A DNA stretch of 37,775 nucleotides, from the NCBI GenBank assembly GCA_016928995.1, contig JAFGJS010000030.1, positions 1 through 37,775 of the forward strand, given 5' to 3'. Positions within the stretch are counted from its first letter, which is position 1. Each line of letters opens with the position of its first letter. The notes under the pieces were generated by a model, which saw only the letters and a list, made by a program, of their open reading frames with translations, had not been told where the DNA came from and did no database searches. Positions 25,507 through 32,014 of this stretch are shown here, in pieces. The DNA is from Candidatus Sumerlaeota bacterium (GTDB lineage Bacteria; Sumerlaeota; Sumerlaeia; JAFGJS01). The translations under genes and the position numbers were made by a program.

Positions 25507-26677
25507 CGATGGCCCCCTGGTCGATGGCGATCAAGACGCCGATGATTTGCGCCGCGCCGCGGATGATCGGCTCGATGTAGATAGTCTCGTCGGGCTGGCC
25601 CAGGTTGTCGCATTCTGTAATGCCGAGTGTGACGGCGGGAATGCCGTGGTTGATGAATTCCGAGATTTCCGAGGTGCTGGGGCGGATGATCGGCTCGATG
25701 TCGAGAGCGTCCATGACTGAACGCGTGGCGTGGACCAGCGGGTGGCTGAAGTGGATGCCGCCGGACAGGCGTTGCGCGAAGATGTCCATTTTAACTTCAG
25801 CGCCGCTTTCGCTGGCAACCTCTTCGGCGATCAGCCTGAGCTCTTTTTCGACTTCTTCGGGCACTCTATCCGATTCACTGCGCACTTCGAAGCGCAAGGT
25901 GGCTTTGGTCGCCAAGGTGTTGTATGACTCGCCGCCGTCGATGGAGCCGAGGATGATTGTCGAGCGCGGATCCGTGGGCAGCGGGATTTGATTGAGCCGG
26001 TTGATCACCTGGTTCATCACGCGCACGGCGCCAAACGTGCCGAAAGGATGCCAGGCGGCTTCCTGCGGCACGGTGACGTTGAACTGACCGCGGCGCATGC
26101 CGAGTGATTTATAACTCAAGCGCCCAAGTTTCAAACCTTCCACGCAGATGCCCGCGTCGATCTTGCGATTGACATTGTTGAGGAAGAAACGCTGGCCTTC
26201 AAGGTTGCCGCGCCCCAGGCTGCGCACGGCCCCCATCAGGATCAAGTTGGAGTGGAACTGGTAATTGATTTTTTCCAGGATCAGGGGAAGCGTGGCCAGC
26301 ATCGCCACGCCAAGGCTGTTGTCGCCGACGCCGGGGCCGAAAACGATGTCCGGGAGCACGGTGACGGTGTGGTCCACGCTGGATTTATGCACCGTGTCCA
26401 CGTGCGCTAGGATCAGAATATTCCGCTCGCCCGTCGCGCCGTCGATCACCACCGATCCGTTGCCGGTTTCATCGCAGGTGTAATTGGTCAGGCCGTATTC
26501 CGTGAAGCGGTCCTTGAGGTATTGAATCCGCGCCGCCTCCTGGAACGTGGGGGCTGGGATTTCGCTGATGATCACGAGGCTGGCCAGCAGGTTTTCGCGG
26601 GATTCCTCCAGCGCCTTTTGGATTTCCGGCAGCATCGCTTTAACGCGATCGAAGTTGAAATTGTTTTTTGCGTTCAT
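25496..26677 (-). CDS. M20-family peptidase homologue with degenerate metal site
   Basis: This 393-residue protein keeps the two-domain M20 layout. ILAHVDTVHKS (His near 92) and GPGVGDNSLGVA (bridging Asp near 120) are intact. In place of the expected GEEGLG-type motif with catalytic base and metal ligand Glu-Glu it has AVRSLGRGNLEG (near 148). CVEGLKLGR keeps the next acidic ligand. At the C-terminus ECDNLGQPDE aligns where families have NAHTxDE, so the last metal His is missing. It is therefore probably not an ordinary di-zinc peptidase. It overlaps the gpgS-like gene, pointing to a role with that enzyme. I chose ATG at 26677 (MNAKNNFNFD); the TTG at 26725 lacks a ribosome binding site. Confidence 0.75.
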   Translation of the reverse strand: MNAKNNFNFDRVKAMLPEIQKALEESRENLLASLVIISEIPAPTFQEAARIQYLKDRFTEYGLTNYTCDETGNGSVVIDGATGERNILILAHVDTVHKSSVDHTVTVLPDIVFGPGVGDNSLGVAMLATLPLILEKINYQFHSNLILMGAVRSLGRGNLEGQRFFLNNVNRKIDAGICVEGLKLGRLSYKSLGMRRGQFNVTVPQEAAWHPFGTFGAVRVMNQVINRLNQIPLPTDPRSTIILGSIDGGESYNTLATKATLRFEVRSESDRVPEEVEKELRLIAEEVASESGAEVKMDIFAQRLSGGIHFSHPLVHATRSVMDALDIEPIIRPSTSEISEFINHGIPAVTLGITECDNLGQPDETIYIEPIIRGAAQIIGVLIAIDQGAIDEY

Positions 26678-26814
26678 GCCTTGGGTGTTCAGCCTTCGAA
26701 TCTGTTGCGCAGACCCTTGCTGCAATATTCATTTCTATCACTGATGATTGAGACAGAGCAAGAAAAAGAGTATCGGTGTCTGCAAGAGAAGAAGTGATAA
26801 AACCTGAGCCTGGA

Positions 26815-28068
26815 TTATCTGTGCACGTTGCTGATCAAATGGCGCAGATGGTGCTCGAGCACGTCCTTGGAAAAATACCGGCGGGCGAGCTCGAAATTCG
26901 TCTCCACCATTTTCCGGCGGAACGCCTCGTCCTCCAGCACGTGGCGCGTTTCCTCCACCACAGCGTCGGTCAGGTATCCGTCCATTTCGATGACGCGGAA
27001 TCCGCGCGGTTCGATGTCGCGAATGTAGATTGAGTAGCGATTGACGAGAAGCGGCTTTTTAAAATACATCGCCTCCAGCAACGCGTTGCCGAAGCCTTCG
27101 TAGAGGCTTGGATACGTCACGAGATTCGCGTGCGGATAGACGTCCCAGAGCGAATAATTCTTCATGCCGGTGGCGGGATCCACGCCGCGCTTATCGTGCA
27201 CTTTCTGCGAGACGATGCGCATGTCCACGCCGCTGATGGCCGCGTGATGGCGCAGGTAGCGTTCGTACTCAAGGCCTTCGTCGCCTGAGCCGTGCGAGAT
27301 CACGAGTTTATACTTGTTTGAATCGCCCAGCCGCCGCACGAGCTCGATGGCATGCTCGATCCCTTTGCGGCTGATCACTCGCGTCGGCTGCAAGATGAGG
27401 ATGTCTTCCGGCCGCAAGCCGATGTCCTCGCGGAAGGTGGCGTTGTATTCGTCGATTGGCGGCGCGGGTTCGTCAAAATCGAGCACGTTAGGGATCACAA
27501 CCGCCGGGATGCCGGTGCGAAAGGCCAGATCCTCCTGGGCCGTGCTGTTGATTACGACGTGCTGGATGCTGGGCAGGCGCGGGGGGAAGGCCATCATCAG
27601 GTATTCCGGCACGGCGTTGACCAGGAACCTGCTGCGTTCCCAGTAAAAATCATGGTGATGCGCAATCGTGGGGATGCCGGTCTCCGAAATGTACTCCGTC
27701 AGCGCGAGACCGAGCGGGATGTGCATCGGAATCGTCAGGCAGTTTTGCGCCACCAGCATGTCGATTTTGTATTTTTTAACGAACCGGGCGATGGTCCGCT
27801 TGAGGTAGCGCCGCAGTTGATGAATGTGATAGGTGACTTCCGCGGAGCGGACTTTTGTGTCGTAGACGCGCTCGTTGATCCAGCAGTTTTCCGGGTGCTC
27901 GAAAAAGGCTTCGGGGATCACAAAGGATTGCCCCGGATCGCGGTCGAGCTTGCCGGCGTACCAGAACGAGACGTGCTTTTCGCGCCAGAGCACCTCGGCC
28001 CATTTCGCCGATTCCAGCGAAACGCCGTCGGTTCCGGCGAAGCGTGTGGAGATGAAACCAATATTCAT
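26815..28068 (-). CDS. Glycosyltransferase family 4, possible second-step solute transferase
   Basis: This 417-residue GT-B enzyme begins [20 protein letters not shown], with a short acceptor-side loop. The middle has [16 protein letters not shown], and the donor half has [20 protein letters not shown] followed by [16 protein letters not shown], whose EX7E begins near 323. No signal or membrane segment is present. It is 137 bases upstream of the M20-like gene on the same strand and may head the operon. In Petrotoga and Rhodopirellula a GT4 enzyme (MggA) mannosylates glucosyl-3-phosphoglycerate, and this gene is a good candidate for that role. The assignment rests on context and general family, not on a specific motif. 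Confidence 0.75.
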   Translation of the reverse strand: MNIGFISTRFAGTDGVSLESAKWAEVLWREKHVSFWYAGKLDRDPGQSFVIPEAFFEHPENCWINERVYDTKVRSAEVTYHIHQLRRYLKRTIARFVKKYKIDMLVAQNCLTIPMHIPLGLALTEYISETGIPTIAHHHDFYWERSRFLVNAVPEYLMMAFPPRLPSIQHVVINSTAQEDLAFRTGIPAVVIPNVLDFDEPAPPIDEYNATFREDIGLRPEDILILQPTRVISRKGIEHAIELVRRLGDSNKYKLVISHGSGDEGLEYERYLRHHAAISGVDMRIVSQKVHDKRGVDPATGMKNYSLWDVYPHANLVTYPSLYEGFGNALLEAMYFKKPLLVNRYSIYIRDIEPRGFRVIEMDGYLTDAVVEETRHVLEDEAFRRKMVETNFELARRYFSKDVLEHHLRHLISNVHR

Positions 28069-28365
28069 GAGTGAAAATCCTGTGACGACTCAATATTCAT
28101 TTCATCGGTCAGGCGGCGATCCTTGTTGAGCGAGTTTGCGTGGAAGCGACTGGAGAATCCCTGCGCGTTTCCGTTGACAGGATAACGCTTGAGCCAGTCT
28201 AGCTCAAGCATTAATCCATATGCTTTTTATGATTGAGACTTTCGCGCGGCGCCAGCACAATGGGCTCTATCAGCATGGGCGCGCATGGAGAGCGGAATCG
28301 TGGAGAGCGGAATCGGGAGGCTCTTCGCCGCGCGCTGAAAACGGGGAGTGCGAGAGAATTATTTG
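28069..28365. other. Divergent intergenic region between two glycosyltransferase genes
   Basis: No gene is seen. The region contains an inverted repeat (28187-28209), a perfect TTGACA at 28174-28179 on the plus strand followed 17 bases later by a poor -10 (GTCTAG), and a 15-bp tandem duplication of TGGAGAGCGGAATCG (28286-28300 and 28301-28315). Confidence 0.5.
28187..28209. promoter_or_regulatory. Operator candidate GCTTGAGC-n7-GCTCAAGC
   Basis: Two perfect eight-base arms (28187-28194, 28202-28209) surround seven bases. The arms overlap the space after TTGACA on the plus strand and a weak TTGAGC...TTATCC pair on the minus strand, so one bound protein could control both divergent genes. Confidence 0.35.
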
Positions 28366-29478
28366 ATGCCGCGTCCGATTCACATCTGCCTGTTTTGCTC
28401 CACTACGGGGATTGGCGGCACGGAACGCATGGCGCTGGCGTTCCTCAGCAGGTGCGACAAGGCGAAATTCAAGCCGCACTTTCTGACGCTGCTCGACGAC
28501 GGCGGCGAGGCGCTGCGCGAGGCGGAAAGACTCGGCGTGCCGCGCTACGGACTCAATTGGCGCGGGCGTTTCAACCTGGGCGCTTTCCGCCGCTTCAAGC
28601 AATACCTGCGCGAAAATCAGATCGACCTGATTCACAACTTCGGTCTGCGCGCGGAGTTGCTCAGCCGTCCCGTGAGCAAGCGTTGCGGCGTGAAGCGCAT
28701 GGTCAGCGGGATCCGCGACACGGATCCGTGGCGCCGTTGGTATCACGTACTGGCCGACCGCGCCACGGCGGGCGCCGTCGATCTGTTCATCGCCAACAGC
28801 GAAGGCGCGCGGCAGGTCTCCATGCGGCGCGAGAAAATTCCGGCGGAAAAAATCATTACGATCCACAACGGCATCGATTTGCCCCGCGGGTCGTATGACG
28901 TAGACGAGATGCGGCAGCGACATGGCATTGCGCCGGAGCGTTCGCCGGTGATTGTGCAAGTCGCGAATCTCGTGCCGCAGAAAAAGGGCCACGATTTGTT
29001 ATTCGAGGCTGTGAAGCGGCTTCTTCCAGACTATCCGCGGCTGCTGGCGATCTGCGTGGGGCATGACAAATCCAATGGCGCGATCCCGGCGCTAGCGAAG
29101 GAGAAGGGCGTTGAAGGCGCCGTTCATTTCACGGGTTATGCGCCGAACGTGTTCGAATGGCTGAGCCTCGCGGACGTCGCCGTGCTGCCGTCGCGTTTCG
29201 AGAGCATGCCCGTCTCGATCCTCGAAGCCATGTCGATGCGGCTGCCCGTCGTGGCCAGCGACGCCGGGGGCATCCCCGAAGTGATCCAGGATGGCGTCAA
29301 CGGCCGCATCATCCCCACCGGTCAAGCCGATCCGCTCTATGCAGCGTTAAAGGAATTGCTCAACGACCCGGAGCAAAGAACCCGCCTCGCACAATCCGCC
29401 CGCCAATCCATCGAAAACGACTTCACCCTCGAAGCCATGACAAGGCGCCTGGAAGAAGTCTATCTTTCATTGATGTAA
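28366..29478 (+). CDS. Glycosyltransferase family 4 (GT-B)
   Basis: This is a 370-residue GT4 enzyme. The N-terminal PIHICLFCSTTGIGGTERM holds the glycine-rich acceptor loop typical of the family. The linker and donor domain show FIANSEGARQ, IITIHNGIDL, VIVQVANLVPQKKGHDLLF, VLPSRFESMPVSILEAMSMR (EX7E near 278) and VASDAGGIPEVI. Enzymes of this kind build capsule, lipopolysaccharide or glycolipid sugars; the acceptor is not evident. I chose ATG at 28366, preceded by GAGAG; the earlier in-frame GTG at 28348 lies too close to its GGGGA. The 3' end is only three bases from the convergent glycerate kinase gene. Confidence 0.85.
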   Translation: MPRPIHICLFCSTTGIGGTERMALAFLSRCDKAKFKPHFLTLLDDGGEALREAERLGVPRYGLNWRGRFNLGAFRRFKQYLRENQIDLIHNFGLRAELLSRPVSKRCGVKRMVSGIRDTDPWRRWYHVLADRATAGAVDLFIANSEGARQVSMRREKIPAEKIITIHNGIDLPRGSYDVDEMRQRHGIAPERSPVIVQVANLVPQKKGHDLLFEAVKRLLPDYPRLLAICVGHDKSNGAIPALAKEKGVEGAVHFTGYAPNVFEWLSLADVAVLPSRFESMPVSILEAMSMRLPVVASDAGGIPEVIQDGVNGRIIPTGQADPLYAALKELLNDPEQRTRLAQSARQSIENDFTLEAMTRRLEEVYLSLM

Positions 29479-29481
29479 CAT

Positions 29482-30615
29482 TCAACGACTGCTGAGCCAG
29501 AGGCGGATGAGGTTTTCGGCGGCGTTGCGGAGGAGGGATTTGGCGTTGCGCATGGCGTGCTCCAGCGGCATGGGAGCGTCGCAGATCGAGTGCACGCTGG
29601 TCATGCCGATGGGGCGCAGTTTGTTCACGTTGTCGCCGATGGCGCCGCAGAGCGCGACACAGGGGATGCCTGCGGCTTTCGCGCGGCGCATGACTTCGGC
29701 GGGCGCCTTGCCGAAGCGGGTTTGGCCGTCGATCTTGCCTTCGCCGGTGATCACGAGCGACGCGCCTTGCAGCCGTTCGTCGAGCCGCACGGCGTCCGCG
29801 ATGAGTTCGGCGCCGGGCCGCAGTTCGGCGTTGAGAAAGGCGATGAGTCCCGCGCCGAGTCCGCCGGCCGCTCCGGCGCCGGGGATGCGGCCCACGCTCG
29901 GGCCTAGATCGCGGCGGACCACGCGCGCGAAGTTTTTGGCTCCGGCTTCCAGGGCTTCCAGCATGCGCGGCGTAGCGCCCTTTTGCGGCGAGTAGACCTG
30001 AATGCCGCCCTGCTTGCCGGTCAGGGGATTCGTTACGTCGCAGGCGGCTTCGATCTTCGTCTTAGCAATCACGGGATGGAGTCCGGATAGATCAACGCGC
30101 GCCAGCTTGCTCAACGCGCCGCCGCCGGATTTCAGCGCGTTGCCTTTCGCGTCCAGCAGTTTCGCGCCAAGAGCCTGCGCCATGCCGCAGCCGCAATCGA
30201 CTGTGGCGGATCCGCCGATGCCCACGAGCACACGTCGCGCGCCGCGATCCAGCGCGTCGGCGATCAACTGGCCGGTGCCGTAGGTCGATGTTTTCAGGGG
30301 ATTGCGTTGTTTGGGGGAGAGCAGCCGCAGTCCGGAGACCTCGGCCATTTCGATGAAGGCCGTGCGTTCGGATTCGAGCCAGGCATAGCGGCCCATGACC
30401 GGATCGCCCAGCGGACCTTGTACTTTACGCCGGATCCAGCGCCCGACGCATGCGGCCAGCATGGCCTCGGCGGAGCCGTCTCCGCCGTCCGCCATGGGGC
30501 AGAGCACCGTTTGCGCGTCCGGCATGGCACGATGCACACCCTGCGCCATCGCACGAGCCGTTTCACCGGCGGTGAGCGATTCCTTGAATGCGTTGGGGGC
30601 CAGGACGATCTTCAT
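29482..30615 (-). CDS. Glycerate kinase (GarK/GlxK family)
   Basis: This enzyme phosphorylates D-glycerate with ATP, in most characterised members giving 2-phosphoglycerate. The 377-residue length is normal. The start MKIVLAPNAFKESLTAGE is a family signature, followed by CPMADGGDGSAEAML, STYGTGQLIADAL, LVGIGGSATVDCGCG and LVITGEGKIDGQT. The start ATG at 30615 has GGAG and AAGG just upstream. It may link to the nearby glucosylglycerate-type locus, since breakdown of such solutes frees glycerate, but it may equally serve general glyoxylate or serine metabolism. Confidence 0.93.
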   Translation of the reverse strand: MKIVLAPNAFKESLTAGETARAMAQGVHRAMPDAQTVLCPMADGGDGSAEAMLAACVGRWIRRKVQGPLGDPVMGRYAWLESERTAFIEMAEVSGLRLLSPKQRNPLKTSTYGTGQLIADALDRGARRVLVGIGGSATVDCGCGMAQALGAKLLDAKGNALKSGGGALSKLARVDLSGLHPVIAKTKIEAACDVTNPLTGKQGGIQVYSPQKGATPRMLEALEAGAKNFARVVRRDLGPSVGRIPGAGAAGGLGAGLIAFLNAELRPGAELIADAVRLDERLQGASLVITGEGKIDGQTRFGKAPAEVMRRAKAAGIPCVALCGAIGDNVNKLRPIGMTSVHSICDAPMPLEHAMRNAKSLLRNAAENLIRLWLSSR

Positions 30616-30743
30616 CCTTCACTCCAATCTTGCGCGTAAAGCGCTTGGGCTGGGCGCCGAACACAGAATAACCGGCGGCCTGCGTAAAATGACAGACCGC
30701 CGGCATCGTGTGCTTTCCGGCCAGCTCCCAACGTCGCAAAACG

Positions 30744-30759
30744 ACGCCAAGAACGGCGT
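30744..30759 (-). terminator. Hairpin after the small ribosomal-protein gene
   Basis: ACGCC (30744-30748) pairs with GGCGT (30755-30759) around six bases; on the minus strand CGTTTTG follows, a weak T-run. A second small hairpin, CGTCG-CAAAA-CGACG, directly adjoins it. The pair lies 10 bases after the stop at 30769 and probably ends that transcript. Confidence 0.45.
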
Positions 30760-30768
30760 AAAAAAGGA

Positions 30769-30861
30769 TTACTTTTTCAGTTTGAATTTCATCCGCTTCA
30801 TCAGTTTTTTATACTTGTGTTTGCGGATTTTTTTGCGGCGCTTCTTGATGACGCTTCCCAT
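30769..30861 (-). CDS. AURKAIP1/COX24-domain (bS22/mS38-like) small ribosomal protein
   Basis: This is a 30-codon gene too short for standard ORF lists. It encodes MGSVIKKRRKKIRKHKYKK followed by LMKRMKFKLKK. The opening MGSVIKKRRK and the KHKYKKL core match the known tiny basic proteins (bS22 in actinobacteria, AURKAIP1/COX24-domain proteins in Bacteroidota and PVC) that sit near the decoding region of the small ribosomal subunit. Seventeen of its 30 residues are Lys or Arg. Start codon ATG at 30861; GGAG lies about 13 bases and GGAA about 7 bases upstream. A TATAAT-like -10 at 30915-30910 and a hairpin at the 3' end make it a monocistronic unit. Confidence 0.85.
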   Translation of the reverse strand: MGSVIKKRRKKIRKHKYKKLMKRMKFKLKK

Positions 30862-30909
30862 CGTAGATTCCATTCTCCAATCATGGCGTTTCCGAATATT
30901 AAGGAACGG

Positions 30910-30915
30910 ATTATA
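30910..30915 (-). promoter_or_regulatory. TATAAT -10 box of the bS22-like gene
   Basis: A perfect TATAAT on the minus strand at 30915-30910 lies about 50 bases upstream of the ATG. A TTGCCC lies 19 bases further upstream, which is a long spacing for a -35, so the core promoter is only partly convincing. Confidence 0.4.
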
Positions 30916-31174
30916 AAAACCTTCGGAAAGCGATGGGCAATAGAAAAATACGCGAAATGTGCGATTTTTTTGATGTTGGATTATTCACGCAGGGGCGGGA
31001 AGCGCTAAGATATCAACGGAAATGGAGATTTGGGGATATTGGGGATGGAGGGGAGATGAATCGCAGAGATCGGATTGAGCGTGTTTTCGTGATGTGAAGA
31101 TTCCTGGCTCTTGATCTGATTGGATCATTATTTCCATCTATCTCCCAGCACGATTCTCTCGCTCGCCGGGGTAT

Positions 31175-31230
31175 TGAGAAATTTGAGCCAATAATTTCTC
31201 AGACCTATACAAGTTTCTTGACATTTCTCA
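31175..31230. promoter_or_regulatory. Three TGAGAAAT boxes at the regulator promoter
   Basis: TGAGAAATT at 31175-31183 and AATTTCTCA at 31193-31201 form a perfect nine-base inverted repeat with nine bases between. A third copy, ATTTCTCA, occupies 31223-31230, directly after the -35 box. Boxes 2 and 3 are direct repeats 29 bases apart. The pattern suggests a repressor site, perhaps for the adjacent HTH-EIIA regulator. Confidence 0.5.
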
Positions 31231-31246
31231 AAATGATCAGTATATT
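31218..31246 (+). promoter_or_regulatory. Strong sigma-70 promoter of the regulator/Ehr-like operon
   Basis: TTGACA (31218-31223) and TATATT (31241-31246) are separated by exactly 17 bases. Transcription should start near 31253, about 70 bases before the ATG at 31325. The whole downstream gene run has only overlaps or gaps of a few bases, so this is likely the operon promoter. Confidence 0.75.
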
Positions 31247-31324
31247 CCCAATATTCATGATTGTATTGCGATTTTGCGTTGGCGGATCAGAATTCATACT
31301 TTGTTGAATAAAGGAGCGTTAATT

Positions 31325-32014
31325 ATGCGCTTGAAGGTGCGTGATGCGGCCCGGCTCTTGGAAGTGTCGGACAAAACGATCTACCGCTGGGTCAGCCAGG
31401 GCCGGCTTCCGGCGTATAAAATCAACGAGCAGATACGCTTCAACCAGGCGGAATTGCAGGAATGGGCGGCGGCCCAAAAGATCAATGTGAATGCCGGCGT
31501 CCTGGAGCAAGACAAGGAAGCCGGAAAGGCGCCAATCGGTCTGGCGCAGGCTCTGAATCAGGGCGGGATTTATTACCGCATCGAAGGCCGGGACCCGAAA
31601 TCCGTGCTGACCTCAATGGTCAAGGTGGTGTCGATTCCAGAAGAAGTCGACCGTGATTTCCTGCTGCAGATGCTGCTCGCGCGGGAATCGCTCGCATCGA
31701 CTGGAATTGGCAGTGGCATCTCGATTCCACATCCGCGCAATCCGATCATCACCCACCGCGATCATGCGATTGTGTCATTATGCTTTTTGGAAAAGCCGGT
31801 TGATTTCAACGCGCTGGATGGAGCGCCGGTGCATACTCTTTTTTTAATGCTCAGTCCGACGCTTCAATTGCATCTGCGTCTGATCTCCCGGGTGGCTCAC
31901 GCCGTGCATGATCCGCGCTTCATGAAACTGATGCGAGAGCAGGCCACACGTGAGAAGATCTTGCGGTTGGCGGCGGAGATTGACGCCAGCATCGAAGAAG
32001 CCGTCCGCGAATGA
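31325..32014 (+). CDS. Fusion regulator: excisionase-type HTH + PTS EIIA (fructose/mannitol type)
   Basis: This 229-residue protein joins a DNA-binding domain to a phosphotransferase EIIA domain. Residues 1-50 hold a MerR/excisionase-like helix-turn-helix (DAARLLEVSDKTIYRWVSQG, then RLPAYKINEQIRFNQAELQEW). A linker runs to about 75. The EIIA-Fru-like domain then covers about 80-229, with the phospho-acceptor His in GSGISIPHPRNP (about residue 136), a central VSLCFLEKPVDFNALDG and the closing LHLRLISRVAHAVHDPRF. No EIIB/EIIC transport genes are near, so the EIIA is probably a sensor of PTS phosphorylation state, as EIIA-Ntr is. ATG at 31325 follows AAAGGAG; the stop overlaps the next ATG (ATGA). 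Confidence 0.85.
   Translation: MRLKVRDAARLLEVSDKTIYRWVSQGRLPAYKINEQIRFNQAELQEWAAAQKINVNAGVLEQDKEAGKAPIGLAQALNQGGIYYRIEGRDPKSVLTSMVKVVSIPEEVDRDFLLQMLLARESLASTGIGSGISIPHPRNPIITHRDHAIVSLCFLEKPVDFNALDGAPVHTLFLMLSPTLQLHLRLISRVAHAVHDPRFMKLMREQATREKILRLAAEIDASIEEAVRE

Larger units (their letters stand above)
30862..31324. other. Divergent promoter region between the bS22-like gene and the PTS-regulator operon
   Basis: No credible gene is found. Besides the -10 for the minus gene (30910-30915), the right 150 bases hold a strong sigma-70 promoter and three copies of TGAGAAAT, listed separately. Positions 30950-31170 show nothing I can identify. Confidence 0.6.

Noticed and set aside
28286-28315. 15-bp perfect tandem duplication
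   Set aside because: Two copies only, in a gene-free stretch, with no sign of a function or of more copies nearby.
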